In this document: in pieces, positions 54,768 through 64,000 of the stretch
Layout: each line of letters opens with the position of its first letter
How positions within the stretch are numbered: position 1 is the first letter of the stretch
Origin: Cryptomeria japonica
Lineage: Eukaryota > Streptophyta > Pinopsida > Cupressales > Cupressaceae
Reading direction: 5' to 3'
NCBI RefSeq assembly: GCF_030272615.1
Contig: NC_081415.1
Location: 631,262,041-631,326,040, forward strand
Length of the DNA stretch: 64,000 nucleotides
Program-made: the position numbers and the translations under genes
Notes under the pieces: model-generated
Seen by the model: the letters and a program-made list of their open reading frames with translations, nothing else
The model's database searches: none
Told to the model about the DNA's origin: nothing

Positions 54768-55680
54768 TATTGGCATATGGACACTCCAATGAGACATTGT
54801 GTGTGATTGAAGGTTTTGTCATTGATGGCAACCTTGCAATCCTATGGCACCAGCAAAGCATTACTCAGGCAACCTTGCAATCCTATGACACTAGCAAGAC
54901 ATTATACCGACAAAGCATTACTCAGGCAACCTTGCAATCCTATGGCACTGGCAAGACATTTTACCGGCAAAGCATTACTCAAACAAAAAGTGCATCGGCA
55001 TCAGCAATCTACACCAGCATCGGCACAGAAGATGTACACCGGCACAGAAGGAAATATGTATACTAGCACAGACGCCAACAGGATTTTTGATATGTAATAT
55101 TTTGTTTATTATTGTAAGCCGACTTGGCAAATTGTAAAATGACTCTTGTATATAAAAGAGATCATTGTAGGAATTTGTAGGATATGGATAGGAAGCATAA
55201 ATAAATTATAAGGCATACCTAATGTGTGAAATGTAGGTCAAGGGTATATGTAAAGAACAAAGCAAGAACCGGTACTGAATCTAGCATTGAAGATGCTATT
55301 GTAAAGCAGTACAGAATATTGGATTTGTGTAAATCCTCATTGTAAGTCAGTGTGACTTCTTCTTGAGCAGTGAGCTCTAGGCAGTTGGCCTTCTTGCATG
55401 TGCAGGCCCCTATTGTAAGTAATATTCTCTTATTGGCCAGTAAGTGAATATTGTGGGTCACAAATCCCACCGAGGTTTTTCCCACACCGGGTTTCCTCGT
55501 TAAACATCTTGTGTTATGGTGTTCTTTTCATGTGGATGTTTTTGATTCTGTTATTTGCATTAATTCTTGCATACCGATATACTGTTACTTTATGTTCTAC
55601 ATATTCAGTTTTAAGAAAAATACATTACCAGTCAAATACTGATTCACCCCCCCCTCTCAGTATCTATGGGAACCCTAACA
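54768..55680 (+). repeat. N2 3' LTR
   Basis: The LTR is 913 bp and matches the 5' LTR with scattered differences and a 20-bp longer CGGCACAGAAG stretch near 55018-55045. The tandem units lie at about 54830-54990 and the TATA box at 55149-55157. Confidence 0.93.
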
Positions 55681-57438
55681 GAGATCCTCATGTGGTCATG
55701 TAGATATTTGTTTGGTTGTTTTCTTTGCAGTTTTTGAGTTTTTCCTTATCAGCAAGACCTACCCCGATCGACAAGTCTTATTCTGATGAGGTCGCTTGTG
55801 TTGGAGTAGTTGTATCGGGTATCGACGAGAGTTGTTGCATGCTTTATCGATAACCCGATGGGAGTTATCAGGTATCATAGTGAAATTTTTTAGGCTATCC
55901 CACAGACCTGATAGGAAAGTGCTAGCCAATAACAAGTGAGAAAGTCCTACGGCTTCCAAAATGATTGGACAACTATCACTATATCGCGATGAGAAAATGA
56001 TCGAAGTTTATCTGTCATGACTTGGCGACCAAGGTGGGACCCAACAAGGAAGAAACACAAGCAAGTTAACAAGTGATCAAGTCCTGGATGATCGGATGGT
56101 TTTCGCCATACCTCTATGCAAAGGTGCCCGAAGTTTATCTATCGCGACTTGGCAACCATGGTGGGACCCAGCGAAAAAGAAGAGCATTCCGAGCAGTTAG
56201 AGAGACCGTGCTGAGATGTTAGGGTAGAGCCCCTAGAACCAATCAGTAAATGCCACATGGCAAAGCACAAAAGAGAGATCGAGCAGATCAGACGATCGAA
56301 TTGAGCATTCCGGGCGGTTAGAGAGGTCATGCCAAGATGTCAGGGTAGAGCCCCTGGAACCAATCAGTGAATTGCATGTGGTGAAGCTCAAAAGAGAGAT
56401 TAATCAAATTAGACGGTCGGATTATCTTTTTGGTTATCTTCCCGAAGACTGTTAGAAACGCCCAACAAGCGGAGAAAGGCATCAGCTATCAAACGAAGGG
56501 ATTTTTTTTTTCTATCTCGACGTCAGATGGAAAAAGTGCGAAAGGTGAACATTATCATCGGTCATCGAAAGTAAAGTTTTTGAAGACTTCTCAATGACCC
56601 AATAGGAAGTGCGGAGTGCATAAAGTCAACATCGGCCGATGCAAGCCAGGTTCTGAGGCTTCACTGATGATCGTTTTGAAAATGTTTTCCAATTTATAAC
56701 CGCCTATGTTTCACAAAAGATGAAATGTTTAAAAGACCCAATGGGAATTTGTAAAGGGTTGTATGTTGGTTGTTGAAAGGTTGAAGCACTAAAAGAAATA
56801 CATATAGTCTATTTTCTGGTTTTCTATTGTTGTACTATTTATTTTGATTAAGTTTTTCATTACAGTTTTGTAATTAGAGTTCTTTTTGTTGTTCATTTAT
56901 GTTTTGATCTCACTGTGTAAATATGGATCTATCTTGAACCTCCACCATGGGATCCACGCGGCCATTGGAGTTCTTTAGGAAGAGCCAAAAATGTACAGTA
57001 GAAGTAGAGTAGTAGTAGGAGGAAGCTAGGAAATGGCAATCGCCATTTCTGCATATTGAACCTAGGTGATCTTGATGGTAGTCCGACTAGGTATCAGTAA
57101 TTGAGGAGATAACTTACAAGGGAAGGAAACTGCTATGAACTGGAAACAGATCCAGAAGGTTACAAGCCTAAAAGCAAGACATTGTGTAACCTTAGGGAAA
57201 GGTTTACTAAACCAAACAAGATGGGTGGTTTAGCAAGGAGAGAAAGAATGAGCATGTCCTTCACCCCTGCAAGGATATGTTGAGCAAGCTTACTTGGTGA
57301 GCTTGAGGAATGAGAGTTAAGAAAACAAAAGGTAGGGAAGCCCTTAGAATTCTAGAATGGTAGACTTGAACCCAGAATAGGATAGAAGCAACCATAGAAG
57401 AATTCTAATTGATGGTAAACTAGGTAGCCTCCCTATCA
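55681..57438 (+). repeat. V1 5' LTR, right piece
   Basis: This matches the 3' LTR from 62194 to 63938. It includes a 121-bp tandem duplication at 56182-56302 and 56303-56420, each copy with GTAGAGCCCC and CCAATCAGT. It ends CCTCCCTATCA. Confidence 0.92.
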
Positions 57439-57454
57439 TATCGATATCAGAGCG
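57439..57454 (+). other. Primer binding site of V1 (degenerate)
   Basis: TATCGATATCAGAGCG follows the LTR. ATATCAGAGC is one base from the initiator-methionine complement GGTATCAGAGC. Confidence 0.7.
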
Positions 57455-57478
57455 AGTTTAGACTTGGGAAGAAAGTAG

Positions 57479-58740
57479 TTGATGATTGATATAGAATCAA
57501 TAGGAGACAATAGTCGCATAATGGTGACTAATGCAGAGTTAGCCAAGAAGGTAGAAGATCAGGAGGAAGACAATAGACTCCTAAGAGAAAGATTAACACA
57601 AGAGGAGAGAAAACTAGACATAGTTGAGGATAAAATTGAGAAAGTAACGATCCAGGTCAATGAAGGGAAGGGTAAAGAACTACTAGAAGAGGATAGGATA
57701 CCAGAACTAGACCCTGTTCTACCTGAATAACCTTTCCTGAAAGCAATTAAAGCTTTAGGAGGAAAATCTTTTTATGGAGTGCCACTTTTTCATGGGAAAA
57801 TGGAGTCTGAAGTAGTTATTGAATGGATTGAAGGAATGGAGAATCACTTTGAGTGTGATGGAATCAGTGAAGCCCAAAAGGTGAAGGTAGCTAAGTCTAG
57901 ATTGAGAGGAGAAACCTTAACTTGATGGAAATTTGTCCAAGAAGAGAGGAAAAAAGAGGGTAAGAACCCCATAGCTACTTAGAAGGGCATGCTAGCCAAG
58001 GTGAGGGAAACCTATATCCCCGAAGATTATGAGATCCAGTTACACAAGAGGAGACAAAACTTGAGGCAAAGAGACTTGGATGTGATTAGCTACACTAAGG
58101 AATTTTAGAAGTTGTGTCTGAGATCCAAGGTGGTAGAGGATGAGAGCATCAAGGTAGCCAGATACTTGAATGGCTTGAGATGGAATATTCAAGAGGATTT
58201 GAGTTTGTTAAGTCCTAACACTGTGCATAAGTGCTATCAGTTGGCACTAAAGGTGGAGGAAAAGAGAAAAAAGAAAAAAGAACAAAGCAATAGAGGAAGA
58301 GGCAAAGGAAAAGATGGTAGAGGCCAAAGAGGCAGTTTTGGTGGAAGAGGAATAGATCAAAGGTCCCAAGGAGAGTCCAAACTTATAGAGAAAAGTGAGG
58401 ATTCACATAGCAAGAGCAACTATAGAGGAAGGGGATCATCTAGCAACCCAATAAGAGGTAGATCTAGTGGACCAGGAAGAGGGTCCTACTTCTCCACCAT
58501 GAAGTGTTACAATTGCCAAAAGTTGTGTCACCCTGCCTATGGATGTCTAGAGAAATCCTCTTCATCTCAAGGAAGTGAAAGAAGAGTGACATATGCACAA
58601 GAAGATGCAAAAAACAACAAAACACAATATATGAGTTTAAATCCCGAAGATGGAGAAAATTTAATGATGAGAAGAGCCTTGATTAAGGAGCCAATCAAAG
58701 AAGAATCAACTCAAAGAAGAGATTTGTTTAGAATAAAATG
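57479..58740 (+). pseudogene. gag: V1 gag
   Basis: The frame starts near 57479 (MIDIESIGDNSR) with a charged, helical N-terminus, then the Gag capsid domain at about 57755-58260 (GVPLFHGKMESEVVIEWIEG and ARYLNGLRWNIQEDL). A Gly/Arg-rich region follows. A single zinc knuckle, CYNCQKLCHPAYGC, at about 58504-58545 has a Cys where Gly usually stands. Stops at 57728, 57923, 57978, 58106 and 58739 interrupt it. Several are at Trp or Gln positions and fit G-to-A or C-to-T change. Gag would form the particle and bind RNA. Confidence 0.9.
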
Positions 58741-58759
58741 AAAGGTCCTTGATAATGTT

Positions 58760-59083
58760 TGTAGAGTGGTGATAGACATAGGGTCTACATACAATATTAT
58801 GTCAGAGGAAGCAGTAAGTAAACTGAAGTTTAAAATAATTCCACATAGTAATCCAGATAGGGTCACTTGGCTCAACAAGGAGAAACATGTGGTAGTGAAT
58901 GAACAAACATGGGTTGAGCTCAGAATAGGTTGTTATAAGGATAAATTCTTGTGTGGCATCCTACCTATGGATTCTTTCCATCTACTTCTTGGTAGACCAT
59001 GGCAGTTTGACAAAAAGGCCATTCACAACAGAGAGGAGAACTCTTATTCTTTTCAAAAGGATGGAGTTACATACCACATTTAG
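58760..59083 (+). pseudogene. V1 aspartic protease
   Basis: VVIDIGSTYNIMSEEAV at about 58763 is the active-site loop (Asp-Ile-Gly-Ser-Thr, usually Asp-Thr-Gly). GILPMDSFHLLLGRPWQFD at about 58960 is the C-terminal conserved segment. It is in the same frame as gag and RT, so it would be part of one polyprotein. A stop at 59081 and further stops before RT (59144, 59258) break the frame. Confidence 0.88.
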
Positions 59084-59269
59084 TCCCTAATTGATGAAGG
59101 AGAGAGCAACAAAAATAAAGGCCCAAATGTGTCATTGGTGAGTTAAAAAGAGTTCATTAACACTCTCAAGGAAGGAGAAGGAGTGGGATTTTCTCTTATA
59201 GTAAAACCAAGGAAAACAAAGCAAGAAAATAAGGTTCAAATACTTCTTGACGTGCAATAGATACTAGAC

Positions 59270-60604
59270 AACTTCAAAGAAATCATAAGTGATGGAGCAC
59301 CAGAAACCCTACCATCTATTAGAGCCATCAACCATCAGATTGATTTTATTCCTGGAGCATCATTACCCAACAAAGTAGCCTATAAGATGACTCCCAAACA
59401 GAACAAGGAAGTGGCTGGACAAGTCCAAGAATTGTTGGACCAAGGATTGATAAAGAAGAGTATAAGTCCTTGTGTCTTACCTTCAATGTTAGCACCTAAG
59501 AAAGGAGGAACGTGGAGACTATGCATAGATTTAAGAGCCATAAATAGAATCACTATCAAGTGCAAATTTCCTATCCCAAGAATTGAAGACTTGATGGATT
59601 TCTTGGGAGGTGCAAAGTGGTTCACTAAGATTGATCTCAAGAGTAGATACCACCAGATCAGAGTAAAAGAAGGTGATGAATAGAAAACAACCTTCAAAAC
59701 CAATGAAGGACTTTATGAGTGGCTTGTAATGACATTCAGACTTAGTAATGATCCCACTACATTCATGAGACTCATGACTGAAGTGCTTAAAGATTTTATT
59801 GGTAAATTTGTTGTTGTATACTTAGATGACATCTTGATTTTCAGTAGAATTAAAGAGGAACATCTAGAGCATCTTAGTATTGTATTGCAAAAATTGTATG
59901 ATGAGCAACTAACAATAAACTTGGAGAAGTGTGAGTTTATGAAGCAGGAACTTGTCTATCTTGGATTTGTAGTTTTAGGAGGAGATTTGAAGATGGCCAC
60001 ATCAAAGGTGGAAGCCATCACAAATTGGCCAACACCAAAGACAATGAGTGCAGTAAGAAGTTTTAATGGTTTGGCACAGTTCTACAAGAAGTTTATCAGA
60101 GGATTCATTGAGATTTGTGCACCCATGTTGGATACCATCAAAGGAGGAGTTAAGACTAAGTTTTAGTGGACCAATGCAACTAACAAAGGGTTTGAACTTT
60201 TGAAACAAAAGGTAGCTACACAACCAGTACTCATTCTTCCTAGTTTTGACAAGTTGTTCACAATTAAATGTGATGCTAGTAATATAGCAGTTGATGCTGT
60301 TTTGACTCAAGAGAATAGACCTATAGATTTCTTTAGTGAGAAGCTCAATGATGGCAAGAAGAAGTATTCATCCCATGATCTTGAGCTGTATGCTCTTGTT
60401 CAAGCTCTTAGGAAGTGGAAACACTACTTGTTACCTAAGGAGTTTGTTGTTTATACATACAATCAAGCTTTAAGTTTTCTGAATTCACAAGATAAGTTGA
60501 GTCATAGGCATGTTAAATGGGTTGAGTATCTACAGTCATATACTTATTCTATTAAGCATAAGAAAGGATAGTGTAATAAAGTAGCAGATGCTTTGAGTAG
60601 AAGG
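59270..60604 (+). pseudogene. V1 reverse transcriptase and RNase H
   Basis: The lead-in (PGASLPNKVAYKMTPKQNKE, about 59356) is followed by RT motifs WRLCIDLRAINRITIK, FTKIDLKSRYHQIRV and the active site YLDD at 59819-59830. RNase H (about 60200-60600) has FTIKCDASNIAVDAVLTQ, SSHDLELYALVQALRKW and the hinge NKVADALSR. Stops at 59681, 60164 and 60569 interrupt it; the first replaces a Trp conserved in the family. Catalytic residues of RT and the RNase H Asp and Glu are present, so inactivation is by nonsense codons. Confidence 0.95.
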
Positions 60605-60829
60605 ATACTAACAGTGCAAGAAGTACAGATTCAGAGTATTGGAGTTGATTACTTCAAGGATTTGTACCCCAAGGATGAAGATTTTACAGCCATTTACACA
60701 GTTTGTCAAGAATTTCAAATTCACTTTCATAGTGAATATGTTGACTTTACTTTGCAGAATGGTTTGTTGTTTAAAGGTGGACAATTGTGTGTTCCCAAAG
60801 GATCTATGAGGGAAAATATGATCCAAGAA

Positions 60830-61570
60830 AAGTACAATGGATGTTTGAGTGGTCATTTTGGCCTTAATAAGACATTGGAACTTGTTGAAAGATTCTACTG
60901 TTGGCCCAGAATGTAGAGGGATATTAGAAGGTATGTTGAGCAGTGTATGGTTTGTCAGAAAGATAAAGGCACAACTACTAATGCTGGTCTTTATCAGCCA
61001 TTACCTATTCCTACAAGGCCATGGGAATGTGTGAGTATGGATTTTGTGGTTGGATTACCCAAAACAAAGCTTGGATGTGATAGCATTTTTGTTGTTGTTG
61101 ACAGATTCATTAAAATGACACATTTTGTTCCTTGTAAAACTACTCATGATTCTAGTCACATTGTACACTTGTTTTTCAAAGAGGTTATTAGAATCCATGG
61201 TTTGCCGGTTAGTATTATTTCAGATAGAGATGTCAAATTCCTTGGACATTTTTTGAAAACTCTTTAGAAAAGACTGGGAACTAATTTGTCTTTTGGTTCA
61301 GCCTATCATCCCCAAATGGATGGTCAAACAGAGGTAGTCGATAGGAAACTTGGAAACCTTTTAAGGTGTTTGACAAAAGAGTATGGACAGAGTTGGGATT
61401 GGGTTCTTTACCAAGTAGAGTTTGTGCACAATGACAGTGTCAATAGGTCTATTGGGAAGAGTCCTTTTGAGATAGTGTATGGTATGCACCCACGAGGTGT
61501 TATGGAATTACGAGATCTTGGTAATCTGTCACACAAAAGTGGTCAAGCTGATGTGTCGCTCAATATATGA
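60830..61570 (+). pseudogene. V1 integrase
   Basis: The HHCC zinc-binding module lies at 60850-60965 (GHFGLNKTLELVERFYCWP and CMVCQKDK). The catalytic core has Asp in SMDFVVGLP (about 61036), Asp in ISDRDVKF (about 61220) and Glu in GQTEVVDRKL (about 61325), so the DDE triad is complete. Stops at 60914 and 61265 interrupt it, the second again at a usual Trp position. A frameshift near 61570 separates it from the C-terminal part. Integrase would insert the element DNA into chromatin. Confidence 0.93.
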
Positions 61571-61653
61571 AGGAGGTTCATGTCCAATTCAGGCGAACTC
61601 GCCAAGATTCTTCATAGAAAGTTAAAGCCAGAGTTGATTCCACACAGAGAGAT

Positions 61654-62115
61654 GTGCAATTTTCAATTGGAGATTTGGTGATGGTACATATGAACAAGGC
61701 TCGACTTCAGAAAGGGATTCCCAACAATCTACAAATGAGGAGAATAGGCCCATGTAAAGTTCTAGCCAAGTATGGCTCTAATGCCTATAAGATTGATTTG
61801 CCATATGATATTGCTTTGTCTCTCATTTTCAATGTTGCAGATTTAATTGTCTACAAGGGACAACTTCCCAAAGAGGATGCATGAGTTTCAGATTTTCAAC
61901 TGTCACTTACCGATTTGCTGTTACTTTCTTCTTCCATTCCTCAAGCTGAGAAAGTGTTAGATTCCCACGTTCTAAGGAAGACTAGACAACAGGTCTACAT
62001 CGAACATTTGATGAAATGGATGCATAAACCTGATTCTGAAGCGACTTGGGTCCCTGAATCAGACTTTGTGAAGTCAGAAATTGATCTTTCCTTATTGCCG
62101 AGCACAGTCACTTGA
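61654..62115 (+). pseudogene. V1 integrase C-terminal GPY/F-like module and chromodomain
   Basis: In a different frame from the core, the sequence reads LQMRRIGPCKVLAKYGSNAY (about 61725), the GPY/F-type module. After stops near 61880 it reads VLDSHVLRKTRQQVYIEHL (about 61940) and KWMHKPDSEATWVPESDF (about 62015), a chromodomain. The chromodomain places V1 in the chromoviruses, which use it to direct integration to modified histones. The last stop is at 62113, just before the polypurine tract. Confidence 0.9.
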
Positions 62116-62123
62116 CTTCTTTA

Positions 62124-62140
62124 TTTTTGGGGGAGTATGG
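62124..62140 (+). other. Polypurine tract of V1
   Basis: TTTTTGGGGGAGTATGG lies directly before the 3' LTR TGTAGGAGCA. Confidence 0.85.
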
Positions 62141-63938
62141 TGTAGGAGCACCTAAGGGTTGAAATGCCCTTGACCAATTTTGACTTTTGAGACCCTCTCA
62201 TGGTCATGTAGATATTTGTTTGGTTGTTTTCTTTATAGTTTTTGAGTTTATCGTTATCGGCAAGACCTACCCTGATCGACAAGTCTTATTCTGATGAGGT
62301 CACCTGTGTTGGAGTAGTTGTATCAGGTATTGGCGGGAGTTGTTGCACACTTCACCGATGACCCAATGGGAGTTATCAGGTATCAGAGTGAATGCTTTTA
62401 GGCTATCCCACAAACTCGATAGGAAAGTGATACTCGATAACAAGTGAGCAAGTTCCGTGGTTTCCATAATGTTCAGACGACTATCGCTATACCGCGATGA
62501 GAAAATGATTGAAGTTTATCTGCCGTGACTTGGCGATCAAGGTGGGGCCCAACAAGGGAGAAACACAGACAAGTTAACTAGTGATCAAGTCTTGGTTGAT
62601 CGGATGGTTATCGCCATACCTCTATGCAAAGGTGCTCAAAGTTTATCTGTCATGACTTGGCAACCATGGTGGGACCCAATGAAAAAGAAGAGCATTCTGG
62701 GTGGTTAGAGAGACTATGCTGAGATGTTAGAGTAGAGCCCCCGAAACCAATCAGTGAATGCCACGTGGTGAAGCACAAAATAGAGATCAAGCATATTAGA
62801 CGATCAGATTGAGCATTTTGGGTGGTTAGAGAGGCCGTGCTAAGATGTCAGGGTAGAGCCCTCGGAACCAATTAGTGAATTCCACATGGCGAAGCTCAAA
62901 AGAGAGATCAAGTAGATCGGATGGTCAGATTAGCTTTTCGGTTATCTTCCCGAAGACCGTTAGAAATGCCCAGCAAGCGAAGAAAGGCATCAACTATCAA
63001 ACGAAGGGATTTTTTTTTTCTATCCTGACGCTCGATGGAAAAAGTGCGAAAGGTGAACATTGTCATCGGTCATTGGAAGTAAAGTTTTTGAAGACTTCTC
63101 GATGACCCGATAGGAAGTGCGAAGTGCAGAAAGTCAACATCGGCCGATGGAAGCTAGGTTCTGAGGCTTCACCAATGACTGTTCTGAAACTGTTTTCCAG
63201 TTTGTAACCGTCTATTTTTCATGACGAATGAAATGTTTAAAAGACCCAATGGGCATTTGTAAAGGGTTGGATGTTGGTTGTTGAAAGGTTGAAGCACTAA
63301 AAGAAATACATACAGTTTATTTTCTATCGTTGTACTATTTATTTTGATTATGTTTTTCATTACAATTTTGTAATTAAAGTTCCTTTTGTTGTTCATTTCT
63401 ATTTTGATCTCACTGTGTAAATATGGCTCTGTCTTGAACCTCCACCATGGGATCCACACGGTTATTGGAGTTCTTGAGGAAGAGCCAAAAATGTATAGTA
63501 GAAGTAGAGTAGTAGTAGTAGGAAGCCAGGAAATGGCAATCACCATTTCTGCATACTGAACCTAGGCAAGCTTGATGGTAGTTGGACTAGGTATCAGTAA
63601 TTGAGGAGATAACTTGTAGGGGAAGGAAACTGTTGTGAACTGGAAATAGATCCAGAAGGCTACAAGATTGAAAGCAAGACATTGTGTAACCACAGGGAAA
63701 GGTTTACTAAACCAAACAAGATGGGTGGTTTAGCAAGGAGAGAAAGAATGAGCATTCCCTTCACCCCTACAAGGATATGTTGAGAAAGCTTAATTGGTGA
63801 GCTTGAGGAAGGAGAGTTAAGCAAACAAAAGGCAGGGAAGCCCTTAGAAGTCTAGAAGGGTAGACTTGAACCCATAATAGGATAGAAGCAACCATCGAAG
63901 AATTCTAATTGATGGTAAACTAGGTAGCCTCCCTATCA
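62141..63938 (+). repeat. V1 3' LTR
   Basis: The LTR is 1798 bp, from TGTAGGAGCACCTAAGGG to CCTCCCTATCA. The tandem 121-bp duplication lies at 62690-62810 and 62811-62930. Copy 1 contains a palindromic CCACGTGG at 62761-62768. Frames open within it, such as those near 62875 and 63169-63546, are not supported as genes. Confidence 0.92.
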
Positions 63939-64000
63939 CTCAAACTATTGGGCAAGTCCCTACAAGGACAACATAGCAAGTCTGAATACATATGCCAAGA
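63939..64000. other. Right flank of V1
   Basis: These 62 bp show no similarity to the rest of the window that I can see, and their first five bases (CTCAA) do not match the left flank of V1. Confidence 0.5.

Larger units (their letters stand above)
48907..55680 (+). mobile_element. N2: complete non-autonomous Copia relative with an unassigned ORF
   Basis: This 6774-bp element has LTRs of 893 bp (48907-49799) and 913 bp (54768-55680), an intact initiator-Met primer site, a GGGGGAGA polypurine tract and a near-perfect 5-bp duplication. Primer site, tract and the downstream LTR part resemble C1. Between the LTRs are a gag remnant with coiled coil and four zinc knuckles, a 300-bp untranslated stretch with a TATA-like box, and one long ORF with no pol domain. 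It has no RT, RNase H or integrase, so its movement must have relied on enzymes supplied in trans, plausibly from a C1-like element. Confidence 0.93.
48870..63938 (+). mobile_element. V1: Ty3/Gypsy chromovirus, 5' LTR split by N2
   Basis: The 3' LTR is 62141-63938. The 5' LTR is in two parts, 48870-48906 and 55681-57438, separated by N2. Internally there are gag with a CCHC motif, protease, RT, RNase H, integrase, a GPY/F-like module and a C-terminal chromodomain. These define a chromovirus. Without N2 the element is about 8.3 kb. The left end lacks about 16 bases present at the start of the 3' LTR, and the bases flanking the two ends do not match, so the left boundary is a secondary junction with the RPA pseudogene. 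Many stops make it inactive. Confidence 0.92.

Noticed and set aside
62875-63105. Plus-strand frame in the V1 3' LTR and the 125-codon minus-strand frame at 63169-63546
   Set aside because: Both lie wholly inside the LTR and match no protein; the corresponding part of the 5' LTR does not keep the frames.
1-64000. Host genes, tRNA or rRNA genes
   Set aside because: I looked for conserved host protein motifs and for tRNA arm patterns and saw none; everything recognisable belongs to transposable elements. A tRNA or small-RNA scan would be needed to exclude short RNA genes.

Overview
No host gene is recognisable in this window. It looks like nuclear intergenic DNA from a large-genome seed plant. 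A conifer or other gymnosperm is my best guess, but that is an inference: the sequence shows only plant-type Ty3/Gypsy (Tat and chromovirus), Ty1/Copia and Helitron lineages, AT-rich spacers, and decayed elements nested in one another. Identities and ages below are by-eye estimates; nothing was aligned or searched.

Layout. (1) 1-4374: AT-rich spacer with a probable degraded LTR on the minus strand (ending near 1622), tandem repeats and a diverged duplicated block. (2) A minus-strand Helitron relic, here H1: RPA1-like gene 48869-46985, RepHel N-terminal half 36366-33094, helicase C-terminal half 5480-4375. (3) H1 is split inside its helicase by G1, a 27.6-kb Tat-type Gypsy element at 5486-33088. 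G1 has 1481-bp LTRs and a perfect GTATG target duplication. (4) G1 contains C1, a full-length Copia element (13488-20121, target duplication TACCC), and N1 (23173-26459), a piece of a non-autonomous Copia relative that replaces most of the G1 integrase. The 3' part of G1 carries an antisense plant-mobile-domain ORF and several repeat arrays. (5) H1 is also interrupted upstream of RepHel by T1 (36698-44934, minus strand), a gag-protease-only Tat-like element whose left LTR region has been rearranged. (6) 48870-63938 is V1, a chromovirus with a chromodomain. N2 (48907-55680), a complete 6.8-kb non-autonomous Copia relative, is inserted 37 bp into the V1 5' LTR.

How the parts relate. C1 and N2/N1 share primer site type, polypurine-tract design, an inverted repeat across the 3' LTR junction and a downstream LTR segment. 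They therefore look like an autonomous element and its non-autonomous partner. N2 has no reverse transcriptase or integrase. Instead it has a coiled-coil/four-zinc-knuckle gag remnant followed by a long unrecognised ORF of about 1080 codons with its own TATA-like upstream region. The same ORF in N1 stays in one frame for 2.6 kb and differs from N2 mostly silently: in one 42-codon stretch I counted 16 silent and 3 replacement codon changes. This conserved, unassigned ORF is the strongest candidate here for something undescribed.

Other items worth attention are complementary TAGCGCA/TGCGCTA motif arrays at the two ends of G1, GC-rich palindromes in the T1 LTRs, and the LTR-plus-flank duplication at T1. 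All coding regions carry stops or frameshifts, so none of the elements appears able to make all of its own proteins today.
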